DNA of 64,000 bases from Holophagaceae bacterium (lineage in GTDB: Bacteria; Acidobacteriota; Holophagae; Holophagales; Holophagaceae): contig JADKJH010000002.1 of the NCBI GenBank assembly GCA_016722505.1, forward strand, positions 202,001-266,000, written 5' to 3'. The stretch's first letter is position 1; every line of letters starts with the position of its first letter. The position numbers and the translations under genes are program-made. Under the pieces are notes generated by a model. The model had not been told where the DNA came from, did not search any database, and was given only the letters and a program-made list of their open reading frames with translations. Positions 16,410 to 25,296 of this stretch are shown piece after piece.

Positions 16410-18820
16410 TCACCCAAGCACGCGCCGTTGGATCTCCTGGAATCGTTCGTCGCTGCGCAGTTCGTCCAAGCGTGGGTCTATGCCCACATAAACCAGCAGC
16501 TCACAACGCTGTTGCACCGCCAGTTCCAAATGCGCGAGGGCTCGCTCACGATCTTCCAAGCCCAGGTGCAAGACAGCCAGCCCGTAGGCAGAGACATACC
16601 GGGTGGCCGCCATCTGCTTGAGGCGCAGCAACAGCTCCTTGGCTTCGTCCTGGTGGCCCGCACGGCCGTGGGCATGGCCCAGCATGGCTAGCCCGTCAGG
16701 CGTTGGGGCGATGGCATTTGCGGCTTCAAAAGATTCGATGGCCGCATCGAAAGCGCCTCGCTGGACCAAGGCGAGTCCCAGCATAAGGTGGGCGATGAGA
16801 AAACCCGGTGCGAGCACCGTGGCCCTTTGAATTCCCGCACGGCTTCATCTCCGTTGCGCTGGAAGTAATGGGGCAGGCCTGGCCCCACATGGAAGAGTGG
16901 CGCGAGCGGGTCCAGTGCCTGAGCTTGCGTGAGGCAAGCAAGGGCTTCATTAAATCGGGACCGGTAGAGCAGGTGCATCCCCAGGCGGTGATGCAGGTTC
17001 GGATTCACCGGAGCCAGCTGCAAGGCGCGGCGGTGGCAACGTTCCGCGCCGGTCCAATCCCACTCGAAGGATTCCAGGATCATGCCCATGGAGGCATAGG
17101 CATCCGCCAGGCCAGGATCCAGATCAAGAGCCCGTTCCGCCGCGGCCTTGGCTCTGGGAAGCGCCTCCAATGGCGCCATGACGCCCACCAGGAACGAAAG
17201 CAGCGCATAGGCATCCGCCAGCCCCGCATAGGCCAAGGCGTAATTCGGATCGTGGTCAATGGCAGCCTGGAAATGCTCCACAGCTTTTTGCAACGCCTCG
17301 GCAGTCCTTTTCCGCCAAGCGTGCCGGCCTTTCAGGTAGAGCTGAAATGCTTCAGGATCCTCCGTAGGCGCTATTGCTAGCTGGGCCTGGATTTCGCCAC
17401 TCAGCTTGGTGCGGAGCTTCTCCGCGATGCGTGTGGAAATCTCTTGCTGCAGGCCCAATAGATCAGAAAAATTGCGGGAATATTTTTCGCCCCAGAGGTG
17501 GCTGCGGTCGCGCGCATCCACCAGCTCGGCGCTCACGGTGAGCTCCCGCCCCTGATGGCTCACACGGCCCGTGAGCAGGGCGCGGACCTGCAGCTCCCGC
17601 CCCACAGCCGGGAGATCCAGATCCGCTTTCTTGAAACGGGAGACCGCGCTCCAGGATGCGATACGCAGGTCAGGAAGGCGGGAGAGCCTCTCGATGAGTG
17701 TTTCCGCGATGCCATCCCCTAGGTATTCGGCGCTCGGATCTCCAGATGCATTGATGAAGGGCAGCACCGCCATGGAGCGGATAGCCTTGGTGCGAAAGGA
17801 CCAAAGGCTCAGGAAACCACGCCACAGGCGCCAGCTGAAACTCAAACTGGACGCAGCTCCGCGAACTCGATGACCCTGGCTTGGAATGCCGGTTGTGAGG
17901 TCCTCCGAGCGATTGGGCCCGGACCCAAGGATCAGCGGCAATGCTGGCTGTTCGCCGCTGGATAGGTTGCTGGTCCGGATGGCCCGCAGCGATGCGGCTA
18001 CCTCCTTCATGCTCTGCAACCGTCGCCACAGATCCTTTTCCAGGCAGCCTTCCACCAAAGCAGCCACTTCCGGTGGGACCCCGCTGCCAGGATAGGAAAG
18101 CGAAGGGGGCTCGTCCTTCAGTACTGCGGCCACAATTTCCGCGATGGTCCCTCCCGCGAAAGCGCGCCGCCCGGTGATCATCTCAAGCAGCAAGCACCCG
18201 AAGGCAAAGATGTCGCACCGGGCGTCGAGCACTTCCCCGCGCACCTGTTCCGGGGCCATGTAACTGGCGGTTCCCATCACCATTCCTGGTTGCGTTTCCA
18301 GTGGCCGTACGGGCATCTTCCGCTCCGCCGCCAGCCGTTCCTCCATGCGCGCCAGGCCAAAATCCAGGATCTTCACCGGACCTGCGGTGGTGAAGAAAAT
18401 ATTCTCGGGTTTGAGATCCCGATGGATGACACCTTTCACATGAGCTGCGGCCAAACCTTCGGCGATCTCCGTAGCCACGCCAAGGGCCTCGTCCAGGCTC
18501 AGTTCCCGCTCTTCCAAACGATGACGGAGGGTGACGCCTTCCAGATACTCCATGACCGCGAAATTGAGTTCGCCATCCTTCGACAAATCGTGGATAGCAC
18601 GGATGTTCGGGTGCGACAGCGCCGCCAGCACCCGGGCCTCCCACTCGAAGCGCGCCAAGGAATCGGGCGCCTGGGCCAAGTGCTCCGGCAATACCTTGAT
18701 AGCCACATCGCGGCCCAAGCGCTGGTCCTTGGCCTGGTAGACCTCGCCCATGCCGCCTGAACCAAGGGGACAAACAATCAGATATCGGCCATCGAGCAGG
18801 CGTCCAGAATCTAAGGGCAT
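16410..18820 (-). pseudogene. Ser/Thr protein kinase with TolB-like and TPR regions, interrupted by a one-base frameshift
   Basis: Frame A runs from 18820. It has a eukaryotic-type kinase domain with a Gly loop GSGGMGEVY (~20-28), Lys42 in VAIK, HRDLKPEN (~133-140), DFG (~153-155) and APE (~189-191), so it looks catalytically complete. Then come a short hydrophobic stretch (~315-330), a TolB/FlgO-like region ('MAVLPFINASGDPSAEYLGDG') and TPRs. Frame A loses homology near 16825 and stops at 16688. Frame B (to 16410) carries the expected continuation: 'TVLAPGFLIAHLMLGLAL', more TPRs, and the typical ending 'IDPRLDELRSDERFQEI'. One base is missing in GGCCC at 16821-16825. Joined, the product would be ~803 residues, a common acidobacterial design. 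The kinase domain itself would still be made. Confidence 0.85.
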
Positions 18821-19060
18821 GGAGGGAATTCCAAATCAGAGTCTAGCTGGAGTAAAGATGTCCCAGCTGGGCGCTGTTTGCCCAATAGCATTTCTCCCGT
18901 GACTGTCGTACTAAGCCAACCCGCATTTGGTCGTGAAGAAAAAGAATTGACGGCCGAGACACTAGATTTCCCTCGGCCCCAGCATCGGCCCAACCGATGC
19001 CAGGAGAAATTGATTTGTGGTTCCGATGCCTCGATGGCTCGATTTTATCGCCCCAACTGG

Positions 19061-20122
19061 CTAGTGGACGTGAATGAAGAGCCCTTCGATATAAGCATTG
19101 TTGGCCCCATTGGTGAGGGATGTGGCGATGCCATTCTTCCAGACCTTGGCGACATCTTTTGTTCCATTGGATTCATACCCCACTGTGTAGACATCGCTGC
19201 CTGACACGCCCATGGAATAGGCAGAGGCGTTGTTGCTGCCATCGGTGAGGGAAGTTGCGACGCCATTTTTCCAGACTTTCGCCACTCTTTTTCCGGCTGT
19301 ATTCCCCTCCTGGCCCGAGGCATAGACGTCATTCCCGGACACTGTGACACCCCACGCTAAGCCATATTTCGTCCCATCGGTAAGGGCCGTGGCAACGCCA
19401 TTCTTCCAAATCTTTGCCACATAGAAAGATGGGTTATCAAGTTCCTGGCCGGCCACGTAAACGTCATTCCCAGATACGAACACGGTATAGCCGTAAGCTT
19501 GGTGGTTGCCATTGGTCAGCGAACTCGGGACGCCATCCTTCCAGACCTTAGCCACAGCAAAGGTTCCGTTGGATTCGTACCCCGTAAGGTACTGATTGGT
19601 CCCGGTTGCGGTGGCGCCGTAGGCTGAGGCGTCATTGCTGCCATCCGTGGCAAAGGTGGTGGCGCCGTTCTTCCAGGCGATGGCCTTGTAGGGTGTCCCG
19701 CTGCCTCCGGACCGCTCGTAACCGCCTGAATAGATGTCGCTACCAACCACAGTCACGGAATAAGCCGCAGCAGCTTTCGTACCATCCGTTAAGGCAGTGG
19801 CAACCCCGTTCTTCCAGATTTTTGCCACTCCGAGACCCGTAGCGCTGCTGTTTTCATAACCCGCGACATAAACGTCGCTGCCAGAAACGGCCACAGAGAG
19901 CCCGACGGCGGTCCGGGTCCCATCCGTGAGAGAGGTAGGTACCCCGTTCTTCCAGACCTTGGCGACATAGTACGTTCCATTGAATTCATATCCGGTGACG
20001 TAGAGGTCGGTCACTGTCTGGACCGGCGGGGGCGTGGCTCCAGTGCTCCCACCGCCGCTGCAGGCAAGCATGGATCCCAGCGCGGGGATGCTGAGGAATA
20101 GGGACAATTGGGTCATTCGCAT
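19061..20122 (-). CDS. Seven-repeat lipoprotein, probable seven-bladed beta-propeller
   Basis: 353 residues; AAGGAGG lies 5 nt before the ATG. The signal ends in a lipobox (ALGSMLAC) followed by a Gly/Ser/Pro linker. Residues ~38-353 are seven tandem repeats of 44-47 residues with the core 'AKVWKNGVATSLTDG' and the pattern 'SDVYVAGYESNGT', covering the whole mature protein. Seven repeats of this length fit one closed propeller. Repeats 2, 5, 6 and 7 are most alike; repeat 3 is the most divergent ('KAIAWKNGATTFATDG'). Similar hypothetical repeat proteins are frequent in Acidobacteria, with no known role. The ~240 nt between it and the kinase start show nothing recognisable. Confidence 0.82.
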   Translation of the reverse strand: MRMTQLSLFLSIPALGSMLACSGGGSTGATPPPVQTVTDLYVTGYEFNGTYYVAKVWKNGVPTSLTDGTRTAVGLSVAVSGSDVYVAGYENSSATGLGVAKIWKNGVATALTDGTKAAAAYSVTVVGSDIYSGGYERSGGSGTPYKAIAWKNGATTFATDGSNDASAYGATATGTNQYLTGYESNGTFAVAKVWKDGVPSSLTNGNHQAYGYTVFVSGNDVYVAGQELDNPSFYVAKIWKNGVATALTDGTKYGLAWGVTVSGNDVYASGQEGNTAGKRVAKVWKNGVATSLTDGSNNASAYSMGVSGSDVYTVGYESNGTKDVAKVWKNGIATSLTNGANNAYIEGLFIHVH

Positions 20123-20341
20123 GGATCCTCCTTAGCAGCGAGAAGGTTCTCCTGAACCTAATCAACTCTCGTTGTTGAATTGGTGGATTCGAGTATGGCC
20201 CCCCCGGCCGGTCCTTTCGAACCAGTTATCACATTTCCGATTGGACCAGTTCATGGAGTCTCATGGGTGCTGGTTCTCGGGTCTAAAAAGCAGCTGTACC
20301 GAGATCGAGGAGCTGACAGCATCGAACTGTAAATCGTTCCT

Positions 20342-22420
20342 CTAGAACCCCAGCACCTTTCGCATTCCCGCCAGCACACGGTCGGTATTGGGGAGCGTGG
20401 CGCGCTCCAGGATGCGGTTGAAACCCACGGGAGTGAAGGTTGAGCCCACACGCTCGATGGGGGCATCCAGCCATGCAAAGCATTCACTGGCGACCTGAGC
20501 GGCCAGCTCTCCGCCGAAGCCGCCGAAGACCTTGTCCTCATGCGCGATGAGCACGCGGTGGGTTTTCTTCACAGAAGCGAAGATGGTTTCGTTATCCAGC
20601 GGGCTCAGGCTTCGCAGATCAATGACTTCCACGCTTCGGCCTTCGGCTTCCAGTTTCTTGGCGGCTTCCAGGGCGAAGTGGACTGGTGTTCCATAGGCCA
20701 GCACCGTGAGATCACTGCCGACGCGGCGAACTCTCGCCTTGCCGAACGGCACCGCGAAACCTTCAGGAACCACCGCCTGGGCCAGTTTCGAGTTGTAGAG
20801 GAACTTGGGCTCCAGGAACAGCGTCACGCCCCGGCTGCGCATGGCCGTGCGCAGCAGGCCCGCGGCGTCATCGGCGAAAGCCGGCACCACCACGCGGATG
20901 CCCGGCAGGTTCGTGAGCCAGGCTTCGACGTTCTGCGAATGATAAAGCCCGCCGCCGATGTAGCCGCCCGAAGCCAGGCGGATGGTGACATTGGGCGTGA
21001 ACTGGCCGTTGGTGCGCCAGTATTCGTGGCTGCACTCCACGATCTGCTCGGCGGCGGGCCAGATGTAATCGGCGAATTCAGCGCCTTCCACCACCACGCG
21101 GATCTTGTCGTTGAACCGTGAGAACCCGTTGGCGGTCCCCACGATGTAGTCTTCGGCGATGGGGGCGTTGAAGACTCTACCCGCCCCGAATTCAGGCTGC
21201 ATGCCTTTCGACACATTGAAGATCCCGCCCTTTTCCTTATTGGCCATGTCCTGGCCCCAGATGAAGGTGTCAGGGTTCGCACGGAATTCTTCCTTCAGCG
21301 TCTGGTTGAGGGATTGGATCAGGCTGATGGCTTCTCCGGTTTCCTGATGAACTCCACCTGGGAACTTTTCAGTGGTCCAGCCCTCGGGAACCACGAAATC
21401 GAAGATGCTTTCTGGCTTCGGATCGGCGCTCTTGATGGCCTTGTCTGAAGCGGCATTGTAGGTCGCGAGATTTTCCGTCTCGATGGTATTGAGTTCGGCT
21501 TCATCGAGTCCATTCTCCAAGCAGAACGACCGGAAGCGTGGCAGCGGATCCGCGGCCTTTGCCGCCGCCAGCTCGGATGCATCGCGGTACCACTCGTGCT
21601 TGTCGGAATTGGAGTGAGCCCCGATGCGCACGCAGGTGGCGTAGACCATGGCCGGTCCAGCGCCGGTCCAGACGTAGTTCCGGGCCTCCTGCATGGCCCT
21701 CATGGAGTCCATCACGTCCAGACCGTCAGCCCGGATGATTTTGAGATTCTGGAATCCGGTGAAGTTCTCGCAGGCGAATTCGTTGGCGGTCTGGTCGCGC
21801 TTGGGCACCGAAATACCGTAGCCGTTGTCCTGCACCACGAAGATGACCGGCAGTTTTTCGCGGTCGGCGCCGTTGATGGATTCGTAGCAGTAGCCCTCGG
21901 AAAGGGAGCTCTCGCCCTGGCTGCTGAACACGATGGCATCGGACTTGTAGTATTTCACCGCCCGGGCGAGCCCCACCGCATGTTGGGTATGGTTGCCCGT
22001 CAGGCTGGACACGTTCTGGATGCCGATTTCCGGCTTGGCGAAATGGTTCGACATATGGCGGCCGCCACTCGCTGAATCCGCTGCTTTGGAGATCCCATTC
22101 AGGATGATTTCCAGGGGGGCCAGGCCGCCCGCCAGGCAGGTCAGCAAATCACGATAGTAGGGGAACAAGTAATCCTGGCCCGCGCGAAACGAGAGGCCGA
22201 GGGCCAATTGGATGCCGTCATGGCCGGCGCATGGGGCGTGATAGGACCAGCCGATGGCCTGCTTGAGGTAATTGGGCGCCTTGTCATCCAGCACCCGCCC
22301 CATATGCATGAGCGAGTACATCCGAATCAATTCATCTGGACCCGGCGTGGGCAGTTTTTCCTGGCTCCCGCCCCCCAAAGCTTCCAGAGCGACCCGAATA
22401 AGTGTCGGTGTATCCAACAA
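20342..22420 (-). CDS. Fused alpha/beta 2-oxoacid dehydrogenase E1 (branched-chain type)
   Basis: 692 residues joining E1 alpha (~1-340) and E1 beta (~365-692) in one chain. Alpha: 'YHAPCAGHDGIQLALG', 'SASGGRHMSNHF', and the thiamine-diphosphate region 'SSQGESSLSEGY..DNGYGIS' (GES in place of the usual GDG). Beta: 'VVVEGAEFADYIWPAAEQI', 'GGYIGGGLYHSQNVEAW', 'GVTLFLEPKFLY'. The enzyme decarboxylates a 2-oxoacid, probably branched-chain, and passes the acyl group to an E2 lipoyl protein. No E2 or E3 gene is nearby. The start is TTG (two in tandem, 22420 and 22417), right after GGGAGGTGA; the second has the better 6-nt spacing. No ATG offers a full N-terminus. Confidence 0.9.
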   Translation of the reverse strand: MLDTPTLIRVALEALGGGSQEKLPTPGPDELIRMYSLMHMGRVLDDKAPNYLKQAIGWSYHAPCAGHDGIQLALGLSFRAGQDYLFPYYRDLLTCLAGGLAPLEIILNGISKAADSASGGRHMSNHFAKPEIGIQNVSSLTGNHTQHAVGLARAVKYYKSDAIVFSSQGESSLSEGYCYESINGADREKLPVIFVVQDNGYGISVPKRDQTANEFACENFTGFQNLKIIRADGLDVMDSMRAMQEARNYVWTGAGPAMVYATCVRIGAHSNSDKHEWYRDASELAAAKAADPLPRFRSFCLENGLDEAELNTIETENLATYNAASDKAIKSADPKPESIFDFVVPEGWTTEKFPGGVHQETGEAISLIQSLNQTLKEEFRANPDTFIWGQDMANKEKGGIFNVSKGMQPEFGAGRVFNAPIAEDYIVGTANGFSRFNDKIRVVVEGAEFADYIWPAAEQIVECSHEYWRTNGQFTPNVTIRLASGGYIGGGLYHSQNVEAWLTNLPGIRVVVPAFADDAAGLLRTAMRSRGVTLFLEPKFLYNSKLAQAVVPEGFAVPFGKARVRRVGSDLTVLAYGTPVHFALEAAKKLEAEGRSVEVIDLRSLSPLDNETIFASVKKTHRVLIAHEDKVFGGFGGELAAQVASECFAWLDAPIERVGSTFTPVGFNRILERATLPNTDRVLAGMRKVLGF

Positions 22421-22522
22421 TCACCTCCCTGCATTGGCTTCCAACTCAAGTGCCGCAGGGGGCTATTATTTCATGATTAACGCCCACATCCCATGATTGG
22501 GGTTCCAACCAGAGCCCCAGCC

Positions 22523-23569
22523 CTATCCTGGGTTTTCCACGTCCTCGGGCCGCAGGAAGCGCCAGGTGAAAGCCAGATCCGGCTTTTTGAGGCTTTCCCG
22601 CAGGGCGATCTCGCAGCGGTGCTGGGCCATGTTGAGCTGGACATCATCCAGCTCGGTCTCCCAGAAGGTGCCGCCCATGGCGATTTCGCCCATGTCTTCC
22701 CGGATGCGTCCAATCAGGATCTCCGCACCCCCTTGGGGAGTGTGGGGCAACAACAACTGGAACCGGTCCCGGCCAAGGTCCACCAGCAGATCCTCGCCCC
22801 TCAAGCTCGACGAAATATCGTTCAAGACCTTTCGCCTTCGCGGTGATTCCGGCCAATGCCAGAGCACCACCGCCATGGGTTCGCCCCGGCGCCTGGCCAT
22901 GAAGAGATTGGCCCGCAGCCATACTTCCAGATAACGCTGATTCGGCAGTCCGGAAGTGGGGCTTTGCAGCGCGCTATCCTCCACCACCGCCGAAGTCAGA
23001 TCCAGGCTGTCCCGGGTAAGCCGCAGCTCATGTTTCAGGGCTTCAACTTCCAACGTCCGGCTCAGCAGATTGGCCACGGAATTCACCAAGGCGATGGAAC
23101 TTCTGGAAAAGTCCTTGGGTTTCCCGTGCTGCACCGAAAGCACACCAATGGGACGGCCGCCTTCCCTCAGAGCAGTGCCGATGTAGGAACAGATTCCAAG
23201 TTCGGTGTATCCGGGCTCATTGAGCCACTGGGGGTCTGAGCTGGCATTCCGGATCACAAGAGAGCGGTTGGGATGTTCCATCGCTCGGGGGCAGAAGCTC
23301 TGTTCCGGCGAATGCAGAGAGCTGGATAGACCCGAAGGCCTGGCCTCGGCCCACCAAAAAGTCTCCAACCCCAGATTGGTATGGCGCACCATGACAGCCC
23401 GATCCACCTTCAACTGCTTCACCAGCAGATTGAGACAATGATCGAAGAGTTTGGTGGCATCCGATGAAGCCTTATCCAAAATGGATGAAAGGGCATTCAA
23501 GTGGTCTTCGGCTTCTTCGGGGTGGCGGTGCCTCGAGCCCAGTTTGATGGCCTCGAACTCCGACTCCAT
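22523..23569 (-). CDS. GAF-domain protein with degenerate GGDEF domain
   Basis: 348 residues; CGGAGG precedes the ATG. The GAF domain spans ~25-175 ('LLVKQLKVDRAVMVRH', 'SYIGTALREGGRPIGVLSVQHGKPKDF'). A short coiled linker leads to a GGDEF-like region (~205-345): 'SPTSGLPNQRYLEVWL' is the D-x-L-T-G-L-P-N-R-R equivalent. The signature loop, however, reads 'LGRDRFQLLLP' where GG(D/E)EF is expected, so cyclase activity is unlikely. It may be a signal-sensing adaptor. It sits between nfu and the E1 gene on the same strand, but the 190-nt gap upstream allows its own promoter. Confidence 0.78.
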   Translation of the reverse strand: MESEFEAIKLGSRHRHPEEAEDHLNALSSILDKASSDATKLFDHCLNLLVKQLKVDRAVMVRHTNLGLETFWWAEARPSGLSSSLHSPEQSFCPRAMEHPNRSLVIRNASSDPQWLNEPGYTELGICSYIGTALREGGRPIGVLSVQHGKPKDFSRSSIALVNSVANLLSRTLEVEALKHELRLTRDSLDLTSAVVEDSALQSPTSGLPNQRYLEVWLRANLFMARRRGEPMAVVLWHWPESPRRRKVLNDISSSLRGEDLLVDLGRDRFQLLLPHTPQGGAEILIGRIREDMGEIAMGGTFWETELDDVQLNMAQHRCEIALRESLKKPDLAFTWRFLRPEDVENPG

Positions 23570-23758
23570 GGCTGCCTCCGGACGATGCGAACAACTTGGG
23601 TCTACCTTGAATGGTAATCCTTTGGGAACCCTATGTGACTGGGATTCGGTTAGAAAAATAAATTATTGAATCTCATTTTCTCGGATATTGATTCCAAGAG
23701 CAAATCCTACGGATTCTGATTCTGACCGTGGGTAATCACCATGCGGCAGGAAGGCCTG

Positions 23759-24304
23759 TTAGTAGCTTATGACCCTTAGGTTGGGATCTACTTCCTCCTG
23801 CAGCATTCCTTCGATGTAGCGCAGGGTACCGCTGGTGGAACTCGGGCAGGCGCCACAGGCGCCGTGGTAGCTGATTTCCAAGGTCTGTCCGTCAAAGGAG
23901 ATGACCTCAAGGCCGCCTCCGTCGCCCGCCAGACCGGGGCGGATGCGGTTGTCCAGCAGATCGTTGATTTTTTGCAGCTTCTCGTCGTCGCCAGCATCCG
24001 GACCTGCGGCGATGTGGCCACCCACGGACGTGTCTTCGGTCTTCAAATCTTCGATGACTTCGCAAACCGGGTCGATGAGATCGGTCCATTCCGAGCCGCT
24101 TTCCTTGTTCACCGTGACGAATCGGTCCATGTAGAACACCGAGGTCACCTTTCCCAACGCGAAGATGCCCGATGCCAGGGGATCGCCCACCGCCGATGCA
24201 AAATCCTTGAAGCTGCGGGTGCCGCTGCGCAGGATCGCCGGCTGCACGATGAACTTCAGCGCATCGGGATTCGGCGTGGGCTCGATGTTGATGACCTTCG
24301 GCAT
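23759..24304 (-). CDS. Nfu-type Fe-S carrier (N-terminal Nfu_N plus NifU C-terminal domain)
   Basis: 181 residues. The N-terminal domain begins 'INIEPTPNPDALKFIV', the hallmark of the Nfu scaffold domain, with 'FALGKVTSVFYMDRFVTVNK'. The C-terminal NifU domain (~108-181) has 'IRPGLAGDGGGLEVISFDG' and the cluster-binding CxxC in 'GACGACPSSTSGTL'. It carries [4Fe-4S] clusters from the SUF machinery (sufB/sufC lie at 62-64 kb) to targets; NifJ would be one heavy user. GGAG lies 6 nt upstream of ATG. Divergent from the IMPase gene. Confidence 0.93.
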   Translation of the reverse strand: MPKVINIEPTPNPDALKFIVQPAILRSGTRSFKDFASAVGDPLASGIFALGKVTSVFYMDRFVTVNKESGSEWTDLIDPVCEVIEDLKTEDTSVGGHIAAGPDAGDDEKLQKINDLLDNRIRPGLAGDGGGLEVISFDGQTLEISYHGACGACPSSTSGTLRYIEGMLQEEVDPNLRVISY

Positions 24305-24410
24305 GAACAGCTCCAGTCCAATAGGTTACCGCCCAGGTCAAGATTAAGCGATGGCAAAACGAACCGAGGTTCTTTGGCAAGTTTGTGGTTCATTGGAGGC
24401 ATGGTGATCT

Positions 24411-25193
24411 ATGTTTGAAGCCCAGCGTGAAGCCTGTGTGGATGCGGCCCGAGTGGGCGGCGAGGTGCTGCTGAAGCACTTCCGCAAGCTTGAACCGGGC
24501 TCCATCCATGAAAAAACCAAAAACGATTACGTGAGCCTTGCCGATCAGGAAGCTGAGGCTGCCATCCGCACCGTGCTGGACTTCCGGTTTCCGCAATACG
24601 GATTTCAGGGCGAAGAGGGCGGGTCCTTTGGAGACGCAGACCGGCGCTGGATCGTGGATCCACTGGATGGCACGCTGAATTTCGTCCAGGGCTTTCCCCA
24701 CTGGTGCGTGTCCGTAGGCCTTTGGGATAGCGATGGCGGGGTGGTGGGTTGCGTGCTGGACCCCTTGCGGGGTGATGAATTCGTCGCAGTGCGAGGCCTG
24801 GGCGCCACCTGGAATGGCAGGCCCATGCAGGTTTCAGGACAGCCGGGCCTTGACGCCGCTTTTCTCGCAGTGGGGTTCGCATATCAATTGGGCGACCGCT
24901 TCCCCATCTTTTTGGACGCCTTCCGGAATATCTTCCCGAGAGCTAAAGGCATGCGCCGCGCAGGATCAGCAGCACTGGACCTGGCCCATGTGGCGGCCGG
25001 AATTTTCGACGGATATTTCGAGATGGGCTTGAAACCGTGGGATATGGCCGCCGGAGCGCTGCTGGTGCAGGAAGCGGGGGGACGCATCAGCGATTGGCAG
25101 GGTGGCGGGACCTGGTTCGGGAGCGGCGATATCGTGGCGGCTGCGCCGGGCGTGCATGGGGAACTAGTTAAGGCACTGAAAGCTGCGGGCTGA
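24411..25193 (+). CDS. Inositol monophosphatase family protein
   Basis: 260 residues. Metal-binding motifs of the family: the GEEGG region (E of 'FQGEEGG'), 'WIVDPLDGTLNF' (D-P-x-D-G-T) and 'LKPWDMAAGALLVQEAGG' (W-D-x-A-A-G). These place it with SuhB/CysQ-like Mg2+-dependent phosphatases acting on inositol phosphate, or on related sugar or nucleotide phosphates; the exact substrate is not readable. 'GSAALDLAHVAAG' is also typical. GGAGG lies 14 nt upstream, rather distant. Cytoplasmic, with no signal peptide. Confidence 0.9.
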   Translation: MFEAQREACVDAARVGGEVLLKHFRKLEPGSIHEKTKNDYVSLADQEAEAAIRTVLDFRFPQYGFQGEEGGSFGDADRRWIVDPLDGTLNFVQGFPHWCVSVGLWDSDGGVVGCVLDPLRGDEFVAVRGLGATWNGRPMQVSGQPGLDAAFLAVGFAYQLGDRFPIFLDAFRNIFPRAKGMRRAGSAALDLAHVAAGIFDGYFEMGLKPWDMAAGALLVQEAGGRISDWQGGGTWFGSGDIVAAAPGVHGELVKALKAAG

Positions 25194-25296
25194 TGGAAGT
25201 GGGCAGCAAGAGGTGGAACCTGGCCCTTCATGGCCTACGGCCCCTCAAGTGTAAGAATGGAACTCACCGCGATACAAAATCCCCAAGGAATACATC

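Noticed and set aside
16815..16835. Programmed frameshifting as explanation for the kinase frame change
   Set aside because: No X-XXY-YYZ slippery heptamer with a downstream structure is seen, and the frame A tail is long and lacks the family pattern.
24411..25193. Naming the IMPase-family gene suhB or cysQ
   Set aside because: The motifs fit the superfamily, but nothing in the sequence or context fixes the substrate.
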